Shown: positions 1 through 5,822, counted from the stretch's first letter. The stretch is DNA of 5,860 nucleotides from Treponema sp. (GCA_031272575.1 JAISTO010000052.1:1-5860), one strand, 5' to 3'. Notes: a model not told the origin generated them from the letters alone. Translations and numbers: made by a program.

Positions 1-213
1 CTTTCGTCAACCAATCAGGACGACATTGTGCTTGACCCGTTCTTCGGAACCGGCACCACCGGCGCTGCCGCAAAGAAACTGAAGCGCCGTTACATCGGCA
101 TCGAAAAAGAAGCCGAATATATCGCGGTTGCCGAAAAACGCATCGCCGCAATTTCGCCGTTCGATATTTTCCCGGAGGCGGACTGGGTTGAGGAGGCGCC
201 TGCAGCGCTTTGA
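1..213 (+). CDS. DNA N4/N6 methyltransferase, C-terminal fragment (5' end outside window)
   Basis: This is the last 70 codons of a gene that begins before the window, read in frame from base 1 to the TGA at 211-213. The fragment contains DIVLDPFFGTGTTGAAA (residues 8-24), the S-adenosylmethionine-binding motif I (DPF-x-GxGTT) of site-specific DNA methyltransferases. It is followed by RRYIGIEKEAEYIAVAEKRI, the usual next strand and acidic loop that contacts the cofactor. Motif I close to the C-terminus, rather than near the N-terminus, is the arrangement of beta-class N6-adenine or N4-cytosine enzymes, in which the catalytic (D/S)PP(Y/W) motif comes earlier; here that motif would lie outside the window. 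Target base and recognition site cannot be told. Whether it belongs to a restriction-modification system, a prophage or is an orphan is also unknown. It converges with the M15 gene with no base between the stop codons. Confidence 0.88.
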   Translation, partial: LSSTNQDDIVLDPFFGTGTTGAAAKKLKRRYIGIEKEAEYIAVAEKRIAAISPFDIFPEADWVEEAPAAL

Positions 214-1152
214 CTACTTTTTTTCGTTGGATTCGGCAAGGCGGCTGTAAATCGGAATTTCGGGGCGATACTCGAAATGCATCGTGTCGAAAAGAAACCA
301 CTTGCCGCCCCAAATGAAGCCCTGCTCCTCGAAGGCCTCGATCACTTCTTTCGGGGGATGAAACCGCTTCGTGTAGGGGATGTTCCACCATTCGGGATTA
401 GTGCGGCTCGCCCAGAGCCAGTAGGTCTGCAGCCCCTTGAGGTTTTGGGGAAGCAAATCGATGGCCGTGCCGTAGGAGTGAAAACTGCGGGATTCGGTTT
501 CCGCGACGCTGCGCCAGTTCCATGCGTCCGCGCTTTTCAGACTCTCGACCCAGTCCCGCACGGCCTTGTTTGTTTTCTTCAAAGCAAGAATTTTTTCCTC
601 GACCAGGCTGAGTTCTTCCAGTATCGAGTAATGCACGTTCGTCGTTATGCCGAGAAAGCATATCTGCTTTACCCGCTCCTCGGCCTCTGTTTTCGAACTT
701 GCCCGAAAAAGCGCGTCGTAAAAATGATGCGAGCGCCTGGCGGGGGTGCCCCGGCGCTCTTTTTCCCTCTTCGCGATATCCGCGGACTCGGCCCTGCTGT
801 ACGGCTTCCAGGGGGGCAGGCTTTTTGGGTAACGGTAGAACGACTGCATGCCGTACTCGCTCCAGCGGGCGCGCAGCGATTCCGGCAGCAGACGGCCCTC
901 CGCGTAAAAGTACCATTCCGGCTTACCGCCGCGGTGTATGCCGTACAGGGGGACAGCCCAGTCGCCGTCCCGGACTTCGGGCGCCCCTATCCGGTCGGGG
1001 TATGCGGCCGCGAGAGCGCGCACGACCAACTCGCCGCGGCTCGCCTGGCTTTGAGCCCCCGCCCCGGACAGGGCAGCCGCCAGCAGGAGGCAGCAAAGCG
1101 CCGGCAGCCTGCCGGACTTGATTCCAGGGGCTGCTTTCGGCGTTTTCGACAT
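214..1152 (-). CDS. Exported M15-family zinc peptidase (D-Ala-D-Ala carboxypeptidase / L-Ala-D-Glu endopeptidase-like)
   Basis: The product is 312 residues from the start chosen here. Residues 1-33 look like a Sec signal peptide: a basic start (KTPK, KSGR), a hydrophobic core LPALCCLLLAAAL and an Ala-Gly-Ala cleavage site, with no lipobox. The catalytic part is C-terminal: SFHSYGTAID (223-232) fits the SxHxxGxAxD zinc motif (ligands H225 and D232), and WGGKW followed by DTMHFE (289-294) supplies the third ligand H292 and the acidic residue D289. Asp rather than Glu in DxxH resembles the M15C/Peptidase_M15_4 group (CwlK, phage Ply500), so cleavage of peptidoglycan stem peptides in the periplasm is inferred. 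The N-terminal 200 residues match no domain I recognise. The start at 1152 lies four bases past the uxaC stop; AGGAG at 1154-1158 is only one base from ATG, so ATG 1179 (adding nine residues inside uxaC, with GAAGG eight bases upstream) is a real alternative. Confidence 0.85.
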   Translation of the reverse strand: MSKTPKAAPGIKSGRLPALCCLLLAAALSGAGAQSQASRGELVVRALAAAYPDRIGAPEVRDGDWAVPLYGIHRGGKPEWYFYAEGRLLPESLRARWSEYGMQSFYRYPKSLPPWKPYSRAESADIAKREKERRGTPARRSHHFYDALFRASSKTEAEERVKQICFLGITTNVHYSILEELSLVEEKILALKKTNKAVRDWVESLKSADAWNWRSVAETESRSFHSYGTAIDLLPQNLKGLQTYWLWASRTNPEWWNIPYTKRFHPPKEVIEAFEEQGFIWGGKWFLFDTMHFEYRPEIPIYSRLAESNEKK

Positions 1153-1153
1153 A

Positions 1154-1158
1154 CTCCT
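1154..1158 (-). promoter_or_regulatory. Unusually close Shine-Dalgarno AGGAG merged with uxaC stop codon
   Basis: The minus strand reads GTAGGAGTATG: the uxaC stop TAG shares bases with an AGGAG core, and a single base separates that core from the ATG at 1152. The usual spacing is five to nine bases. Either a terminating ribosome re-initiates here (translational coupling) or the real start is ATG 1179 upstream. The sequence alone does not decide. Confidence 0.45.
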
Positions 1159-2593
1159 ACAGCAGGAACCAGATGTCATCACGGGGGCCTTCGAAGTACT
1201 CCAGGGCATTGAAGAACGAGATGCGCCGCGCCATGCGCGCGAGGAGGCAGCGGTCGTTCGGGGCTTCGCCGCGCTCGGCCCAGCCCCCGATGAGGCGGCA
1301 GAGGATGCGGCGGAAGTACTCGTGCCGGGGGTAGGACAGGAAACTGCGCGAGTCCGTCAGCATACCCACGAAGGTGGACAGCACCCCGACCGCGCTGAGG
1401 GTGCGCAGTTGGGTCTCCATGCCGTCAATATGATCGCAGAACCACCAGCCGGAGCCCAGTTGTATCTTGCCGCAGATGCCGCCCCCCTGGAAGCAGCCCA
1501 TGATCGTGGCCAGCGGGTAGTAGTCCGCGGGGTTGAGCGTGTAGAGGATGGTCTTGGGGAGGCCCCCGTCCCGCTCGATCGAGTCGAGGAGCCGCGCAAG
1601 GTTCCCGGCGGAGCGGGCGTCGAAGGAGGCGTCGTAGCCGGTGTCGGGCCCCAGCGCGGCAAACTGCCGCGAGTTGAGGTTGCGGAACGCGTTCATGTGC
1701 AGCTGCATGACCCAGTTCTTCTCCGCGTACTCGCGGGCCAGGAAGCGGAGGAGCGTCGTCTTGTACGCGTCCGCGTCCTGCGGGCTGACTTTTTCGCCCC
1801 GCAGCGCCCGCTTCAGGGCCGCGTCCGCCCCCTTCTCGCCCCCCTCGGGCTCCTCGAAGGGCGGGTACTCGAGCGCATGGTCAGAGGCCAGGCAGCCGTG
1901 AGATGCAAAGTGCTCGATGCGCTTTTTCAGCGCGGTCTTGACATCGTCAAACGAGGTGATCGTGACCCCGGCGGCAGAGCCCAGCGTTGCCAGGTACTCG
2001 GCGAAGGCGGGTTTATCAATGTTGATGGCCTTGTCCGGCCGGAACGAGGGGAGCACCTTCGTCGTCGTCTTGCCCGAGTCGCGGATTTGCGCATGGTACT
2101 GGAGACTGTCCGCCGGATCGTCCGTCGTGCCCACCGCGTAGATGTTGAACTTGCGGAAGATGCCGTACACGGAAAGGCTGTCGTCTCTTTCCATGCGCTC
2201 CCTTGCCGCGCCCCAAACGGAGCCCGCCGTGTCTTCGTCCAGAATACAGCGGATCCCAAAGTAGCGCTGCAGTTCCATGTGGGTCCAGTGGTAGAGCGGA
2301 TTCCCGATGAGGCGCGGCATGATTCCCGCCCAGGTCCAGAACTTCTCCCAGGAGTCCGCGTCCCCGGTGATGAGGCGCTCCTCGACGCCGAGCGTGCGGA
2401 GCGCGCGCCACTTGTAGTGGTCGGCCGAAAGCCAGGCCTCGCTGAGGTCGGTGAGGCGCTTGTTTTCGGCGATCTCCTTCGGGGAGAGATGGCAGTGGAA
2501 GTCGAAGATCGGCAGCTTCTCGACGGTCTCGTGGTAGAGATAGCGCGCGGTTTCGGTGTCCAACAGAAAATCGTCATCCAGGAATGATTGCAT
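1157..2593 (-). CDS. uxaC: Uronate isomerase (glucuronate/galacturonate isomerase)
   Basis: UxaC interconverts D-glucuronate with D-fructuronate and D-galacturonate with D-tagaturonate, the first cytoplasmic step of hexuronate catabolism. The 478 residues are close to the 470 of E. coli UxaC and appear complete. Family landmarks are in order: FDFHCHLSP (30-38) with the HxH metal motif of the amidohydrolase-type barrel, GNPLYHWTHMEL (97-108), the TTDDP segment (156-160), QLHMNAFRN (297-305), GWWFCDHIDGM (382-392) and MLTDSRSFLSYPRHEYFRR (411-429). The start was moved 12 codons in from the longest possible ORF because ATG 2593 has a strong GGAGGA and begins MQSFLDDDFLL, as this family does; the residues upstream resemble nothing. 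It lies 50 bases after uxaA and four bases before the M15 gene, so it is probably in one operon with both. No damage is visible. Confidence 0.96.
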   Translation of the reverse strand: MQSFLDDDFLLDTETARYLYHETVEKLPIFDFHCHLSPKEIAENKRLTDLSEAWLSADHYKWRALRTLGVEERLITGDADSWEKFWTWAGIMPRLIGNPLYHWTHMELQRYFGIRCILDEDTAGSVWGAARERMERDDSLSVYGIFRKFNIYAVGTTDDPADSLQYHAQIRDSGKTTTKVLPSFRPDKAINIDKPAFAEYLATLGSAAGVTITSFDDVKTALKKRIEHFASHGCLASDHALEYPPFEEPEGGEKGADAALKRALRGEKVSPQDADAYKTTLLRFLAREYAEKNWVMQLHMNAFRNLNSRQFAALGPDTGYDASFDARSAGNLARLLDSIERDGGLPKTILYTLNPADYYPLATIMGCFQGGGICGKIQLGSGWWFCDHIDGMETQLRTLSAVGVLSTFVGMLTDSRSFLSYPRHEYFRRILCRLIGGWAERGEAPNDRCLLARMARRISFFNALEYFEGPRDDIWFLL

Positions 2594-2596
2594 AGT

Positions 2597-2602
2597 TCCT
2601 CC
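2597..2602 (-). promoter_or_regulatory. Ribosome binding site deciding the uxaC start
   Basis: The minus strand has GGAGGA followed by ACT and ATG (2593). It is the best Shine-Dalgarno match near the gene and fixes the start at M13 of the longest ORF. Spacing is slightly short but workable. Confidence 0.7.
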
Positions 2603-2643
2603 AAAATAACATGAACGGGGGCGCGGCAATCCGACGGATCGCG

Positions 2644-4176
2644 CTAGAGCGTCACTCCGTTTTTAAAAATAGCTATCTCGCGATAGCCGTTTTTTTCGTT
2701 TTTGGTACACGCCCCCTCCGCAACCGCGAAGAGGAGCGCTTCCAGCGCGTCACAGAGCGCCGCCGGGTCCTCGCTGAGCATACGTCCCGCGTCAAAGTCG
2801 ATCCAGCCGCTCTTGCGCGCGGCAAGGCCGCTGTTCGAGGATACCTTGATCGTGGGCACGGGCGCGCCCAGGGGGGTGCCCCTGCCCGTCGTGAAGAGGA
2901 GCGCCTGCGCCCCCGCGGCCGTGAGCGCGGTGGTGGACACGATGTCGTTGCCCGGCCCCTCGAGCACGAGGAGCCCGGCGGGCGCGTCCACGGCCCGCTC
3001 GCCGTAGCGGAGCACACCCCGCACCGGGGCCGCGCCGCCTTTTTGTACGCAGCCGCAGGACTTGTCCTCGAGCGTACTTATGCCCCCGGCCTTGTTGCCG
3101 GGCGAGGGGTTCTCGAAGACCGGCTGGCCATGGCGGGTGTAGTAGGCCTTGAAGTCGTCTATCAGGGTGACCAGACTATCGTAGACCGCGCGGGTTTCGC
3201 AGCGGTCGAGGAGCATCTGCTCCGCCCCGAAGATTTCCGGCACCTCGGTTAAGATGACCTTTGCGCCGAGCGCGCAGAGCCGGTCGCAGAGCCGGCCCAC
3301 GAGCGCGTTCGCGGTAATGCCGGAAAAGCCGTCCGAGCCCCCGCACTTCATCCCGACCACAAGAGAGGAGGCCGGCATTTTCTTCCGGACGGCCCCCCCC
3401 CCGTACCGCGCAAGTTCCGCCAGGAGCGCGCGCCCCTCAGCGATCTCGTCGGCGCAGGCCTGCGTTTCGAGGAACGCGATGCGGCGTGGGTCCCGCGCCG
3501 CCGGCCCCAGGGCCTCCTTGAAACCGGCGAGGGTATTGTTTTCGCAGCCCAGGGACAGGACGAGCACCGCCCCGGCGTTGGGGTGCCGCGCGAGGCTCGC
3601 CAGTACGCGGCGCGTGGCCTCGTGATCGTCCCCCATCTGCGAGCAGCCGTAGGGGTGCGGCCACGCGTAGACCCCGGATATGCCGGAGCGCTCCCCGGCC
3701 AGGGTCTGGTTCCCCCAGGCCGCAAGCGCCTCGGCGGTCCGGTTCACGCAGCCCACCGTAGGGATGATCCACAGCTCGTTGCGCGTACCCGTCTGCCCGT
3801 CCGCGCGGGGGTAGAGGCTGAGCAGCGGGGGACTGGCGCAGGGAGCGGGCACGGCCGCGCCCCCCTTCCACTCGTAGGCCCGCTTTTCGGAGAGCCGCGT
3901 GCGGAGGTTTCCGGTGTGGACCTGGACGCCCGCCGGGATATCCGCGGCGGCCTCGCCTATGGGGTACCCATATTTGATAACCGGGCTCCCCTTCGCCATC
4001 GGCACCAGGCTGACCTTATGCCCCGCCGGTACCGCGCCCGCGATGCGCAGGGGGGCGCCGCCGCCCGGCAGGGGCAGCGTCTCGCCCCCGGCGAGGGGCC
4101 GCAGCGCCACCGCGACGGTATCGGCGTCGTGTATGCGGAAGAGCGCGGGGGCAGTTTCAACAGATTGAAGAGACAT
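2644..4176 (-). CDS. uxaA: Altronate dehydratase, full length (SAF + GD_AH domains)
   Basis: UxaA removes water from D-altronate to give 2-keto-3-deoxy-D-gluconate, a cytoplasmic step after tagaturonate has been reduced. The 510 residues are near the E. coli length of about 495. An N-terminal SAF domain (about 11-92) shows HDADTVAVAL, AGHKVSLVPMAKG and VIKYGYPIG. After a variable linker (93-115), the galactarate/altronate dehydratase domain carries GQTGTRNELWIIPTVGCVN (127-145), HPYGCSQMGDDHE (174-186), LSLGCENNTL (208-217), GMKCGGSDGFSGITANAL (275-292) and FTTGRGTPLGAPVPTIKVSSN (428-448). The conserved cysteines fit an Fe(II)-dependent enzyme. Galactarate dehydratase (GarD) is the nearest alternative, but a uxaC neighbour favours altronate. 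It begins three bases after the pfkA stop, with only a weak AGGG immediately before ATG, so translation is probably coupled. Codons 259-262 lie in a run of ten G, discussed separately. Confidence 0.94.
   Translation of the reverse strand: MSLQSVETAPALFRIHDADTVAVALRPLAGGETLPLPGGGAPLRIAGAVPAGHKVSLVPMAKGSPVIKYGYPIGEAAADIPAGVQVHTGNLRTRLSEKRAYEWKGGAAVPAPCASPPLLSLYPRADGQTGTRNELWIIPTVGCVNRTAEALAAWGNQTLAGERSGISGVYAWPHPYGCSQMGDDHEATRRVLASLARHPNAGAVLVLSLGCENNTLAGFKEALGPAARDPRRIAFLETQACADEIAEGRALLAELARYGGGAVRKKMPASSLVVGMKCGGSDGFSGITANALVGRLCDRLCALGAKVILTEVPEIFGAEQMLLDRCETRAVYDSLVTLIDDFKAYYTRHGQPVFENPSPGNKAGGISTLEDKSCGCVQKGGAAPVRGVLRYGERAVDAPAGLLVLEGPGNDIVSTTALTAAGAQALLFTTGRGTPLGAPVPTIKVSSNSGLAARKSGWIDFDAGRMLSEDPAALCDALEALLFAVAEGACTKNEKNGYREIAIFKNGVTL
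3393..3402 (-). repeat. G10 homopolymer in the uxaA reading frame
   Basis: Ten consecutive G on the coding strand encode Gly259-Gly260-Gly261 and the first base of Ala262 of UxaA. The frame is intact as given. Loss of one G would bring the shifted frame to a TGA at 3348-3350, about 45 bases on, removing the second half of the protein. Runs of this length are prone to polymerase slippage and to sequencing error. Confidence 0.9.
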
Positions 4177-4179
4177 ACC

Positions 4180-5508
4180 CTAAGCCCCGAACTGGTTCAC
4201 CATGAGCGCGGGCTGGTGGGTCGCGTCGAGCGTGTCGCGCCAGAGGCTGCCCTCCGGGTCCACATGGTTGCGGGACGAGATGACGGCCTTTATCGGCACA
4301 TGGACGAACTCGTTGTTCACGAGGCCGATAATCAGCTTCGTCTTGCCGGCCATGGCCGCGTGCACCGCCGCGTTGCCCAGGCGCTCGCAGTAGATCGAGT
4401 CCCCCGGGTCAGCGGGCGCGGAGCGGATCATGTAACTGGGGTCGATGTACTTTAAGTTGATTTCAAACTTGCGCTCGTTGAAGTACTGGATGATCCGGTC
4501 GCGCAGATAGGTGCCCACATCCGCCATTTTCAGGTTGCCGCCCGCGTCAAACTTTTTTTCGCTGAGCAGTTGATCCTGCATGGCACCCTCGGCCACGACG
4601 ATGACGGCATGGCGGCGCGACAGGAGGCGCTTTTCGAGGTAGGACAGGAAGCCGTTGTAGCCTTCGAGGTTGAAGGGCACCTCCGGTATCAGGACAAAAT
4701 TGACGTCATGGCTTGCCAGCGCGGTGTGCACCGCGATGAAGCCTGACTCGCGCCCCATCACCTTGACGAGGCCGACGCCGTTGATCGCGGACTTCGCCTC
4801 GATGTGCGCGGCCGCCACCGTCTCGACCGCCCGCGCGACCGCGGTGTCGAAGCCGAACGAGCGCTGGATCAGCGCGAAGTCGTTGTCCACCGTTTTGGGG
4901 ATACCCACCATCGCGATTTTGAGGCGGCGCGCGTCGATTTCCTCCGCGATTTCGAGGCTGCCCCGCTGGGTACCGTCCCCCCCAATCGTAAAGAGGATGT
5001 TCAGGTTCAACTGCTCCATCGCGTCCACGATCTTGGAGACCTCCTTGCCGCCCCCGCGCGCGCTGCCCAGGAAGGTGCCCCCCAGTTTGTGGATGTCGTC
5101 CACCGTATCCGGGTCGAGTTTGGTGACCCCGTACTGGTACTCGGGCAGGAAGCCTTTGTAGCCGAAGCGTATGCCGGTGATACGCTGCACCCCGTAGCGG
5201 TACCAGAGGCAGCGCACGATCGCGCGGATAACGTCGTTCAGGCCGGGGCAGAGCCCGCCGCAGGTAACGATGCCCGCATGGACATGCGCCGGCTGAAAGT
5301 AGAGCATTTCCCGCGGCCCCGCCATTTCGAACACCTCGTTCCGCTTCACCGCCGGCTGCGCCCCCGGCTTGACATCCATGCGGTAGCGGACGAACTCGTC
5401 ATCCGTCACATAATTGACCACATTGTCCCCCTGCACCGTCGACATCGCGATGGGGGACTTGATGTTTCGCTTCCCCAGTTCCTCAATAGTGAAATCAAAA
5501 TCGGCCAT
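4180..5508 (-). CDS. pfkA: 6-phosphofructokinase, group II clade X (probably ATP-dependent)
   Basis: This cytoplasmic enzyme phosphorylates fructose 6-phosphate to fructose 1,6-bisphosphate. At 442 residues it is longer than E. coli PfkA (320) and matches the clade shared with plant, trypanosomatid and Treponema enzymes. Visible motifs are the phosphate-donor loop GGLCPGLN (84-91), GFRFGYKG-like GIRFGYKG (112-119), GGDGT (176-180), PKTVDND (204-210) with catalytic D208, MGRESGF (251-257) for substrate binding, and YIDPSYMIRS...AVHAAMAG (354-388), typical of this clade. Gly179, at the position of E. coli Gly104, favours ATP; Lys205, at the position of E. coli Gly124, is the residue of pyrophosphate enzymes. 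The same mixture is known in clade X proteins that use ATP. The start is ATG 5508, preceded by AAGGAG with seven-base spacing; the ORF extends 19 codons further without family resemblance. It would be first in the operon with uxaA, three bases downstream. Confidence 0.92.
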   Translation of the reverse strand: MADFDFTIEELGKRNIKSPIAMSTVQGDNVVNYVTDDEFVRYRMDVKPGAQPAVKRNEVFEMAGPREMLYFQPAHVHAGIVTCGGLCPGLNDVIRAIVRCLWYRYGVQRITGIRFGYKGFLPEYQYGVTKLDPDTVDDIHKLGGTFLGSARGGGKEVSKIVDAMEQLNLNILFTIGGDGTQRGSLEIAEEIDARRLKIAMVGIPKTVDNDFALIQRSFGFDTAVARAVETVAAAHIEAKSAINGVGLVKVMGRESGFIAVHTALASHDVNFVLIPEVPFNLEGYNGFLSYLEKRLLSRRHAVIVVAEGAMQDQLLSEKKFDAGGNLKMADVGTYLRDRIIQYFNERKFEINLKYIDPSYMIRSAPADPGDSIYCERLGNAAVHAAMAGKTKLIIGLVNNEFVHVPIKAVISSRNHVDPEGSLWRDTLDATHQPALMVNQFGA

Positions 5509-5514
5509 AAGTGT

Positions 5515-5520
5515 CTCCTT
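5515..5520 (-). promoter_or_regulatory. Ribosome binding site deciding the pfkA start
   Basis: AAGGAG on the minus strand lies six to seven bases ahead of ATG 5508. It supports MADFDF as the true N-terminus over the longer reading frame opening at 5565. Confidence 0.75.
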
Positions 5521-5526
5521 AGGGGT

Positions 5527-5556
5527 AGTGTAGGATAGGGAGGGGCTGGGAGTCAA
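5527..5556 (-). promoter_or_regulatory. Candidate sigma70-type promoter of the pfkA-uxaA-uxaC operon
   Basis: On the minus strand TTGACT (5556-5551, five of six to the -35 consensus) is followed after 18 bases by TACACT (5532-5527, four of six to the -10 consensus). Transcription would begin near 5520, directly at the AAGGAG, leaving a leader of only about 12 bases. The position is right for an operon promoter, but the very short leader and imperfect -10 leave room for another promoter further upstream in the palindromic region. Confidence 0.4.
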
Positions 5557-5574
5557 GACCAGCAATTCTCAGTT

Positions 5575-5737
5575 CAGCAATTTTACATTTAGCCTCTCAC
5601 AGAGGCACAGAGTAACCGTCAAATTTCACCACGAAGGCGCCTGCGCCTTTGTGGTGGTTTTATTAGCCGAACGACTATCGAGCTAAATTTGACCGATATT
5701 TTTTTCTTAAATCTGATGCGTAAATGTAAAATTGCTG
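5575..5737. repeat. Palindromic intergenic element with perfect 17-bp terminal inverted repeats
   Basis: CAGCAATTTTACATTTA at 5575-5591 recurs as its exact reverse complement at 5721-5737. Inside are a short hairpin (CCTCT-CAC-AGAGG, 5593-5605), a 9-bp inverted repeat (GTCAAATTT 5618-5626 / AAATTTGAC 5685-5693), and a long central hairpin (5627-5656). The interior carries CACAGAGGCACAGAG (5598-5612) and CACCACGAAGG (5627-5637); from memory these resemble sequences dispersed between genes in many environmental bacteria. It is much richer in A+T than the surrounding genes and has no reading frame of note. I see no clear target-site duplication next to the arms. It could be a MITE-like or REP/BIME-like repeat, or a structured RNA; the copy number in the genome would decide. 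Confidence 0.7.
5627..5656. other. Strong hairpin (14-base arms) at the centre of the palindromic element
   Basis: The arms CACCACGAAGGCGC (5627-5640) and GCGCCTTTGTGGTG (5643-5656) pair throughout, except for one G opposite T, which would be a G-U pair in plus-strand RNA. The two bases between them mean the innermost pair opens to a four-base loop. GTTTTATTA follows on the plus strand, so it resembles a terminator, but no plus-strand gene ends upstream of it, and it sits between divergent genes. Confidence 0.7.
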
Positions 5738-5750
5738 TGCTCTTGTCCCC

Positions 5751-5779
5751 TTGACTTTTCCCAGGGGAATCAGTATCTT
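5751..5779 (+). promoter_or_regulatory. Sigma70-type promoter of the divergent gene at 5823
   Basis: TTGACT (5751-5756) and TATCTT (5774-5779) are separated by exactly 17 bases, the optimal spacing. They match the consensus at five of six and four of six positions. Transcription would start near 5786, giving a leader of about 37 bases that ends in a good ribosome binding site. Confidence 0.6.
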
Positions 5780-5805
5780 TAACATCGATACTATCGAAAA
5801 GATAC
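5773..5805. promoter_or_regulatory. Operator-like palindrome overlapping the -10 box and start of transcription
   Basis: Two nested inverted repeats lie here: GTATCTTT (5773-5780) with AAAGATAC (5798-5805), and TCGATA-C-TATCGA (5785-5797) centred on base 5791. The inner one has the size and symmetry of operators bound by dimeric repressors such as LacI or GntR members. It would cover roughly -1 to +12 of the predicted transcript, where a bound repressor blocks initiation. The regulator is not in the window and its family is a guess. The eight bases ACTATCGA also occur at 5674-5681. Confidence 0.5.
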
Positions 5806-5822
5806 GTTTTAAGGAGTGTTCA

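Noticed and set aside
194..222. Possible rho-independent terminator for the methyltransferase
   Set aside because: A six-pair stem (AGGCGC/GCGCTT, one G-T pair) is followed by a run of T at 216-222, but the T run starts about six bases after the stem and encodes the terminal lysines of the M15 protein. It is too weak to call.
277..1212. A 311-codon open frame on the plus strand opposite the M15 gene
   Set aside because: The minus-strand frame has a signal peptide and all zinc-ligand motifs. The plus frame has no recognisable motif and lies entirely within coding sequence on the other strand.
1118..2587. A 489-codon open frame on the plus strand opposite uxaC
   Set aside because: It mirrors a clear full-length UxaC, has a low-complexity Arg/Val/Glu/Ala-rich composition typical of the antisense of GC-rich genes, and has no ribosome binding site or family motif.
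3583..4455. A 290-codon plus-strand open frame spanning the uxaA-pfkA junction
   Set aside because: It is antisense to two recognised enzymes and Arg/Gly/Pro-rich, and is explained by third-position GC bias.
4977..4983. G7 run in pfkA at the GGDGT motif
   Set aside because: It encodes the conserved glycines of the active site using GGG codons in a GC-rich gene. Seven bases is not remarkable here.
5598..5640. CRISPR-like or tandem repeat
   Set aside because: CACAGAGG-CACAGAG is a short two-copy repeat and the rest is inverted symmetry. There are no regularly spaced repeats with unique spacers.
5627..5656. Central hairpin as a transcription terminator
   Set aside because: The stem and following T-rich stretch look right on the plus strand, but no plus-strand gene precedes it for over 5 kb and both neighbours are transcribed away from it, so it is kept as part of the repeat element.
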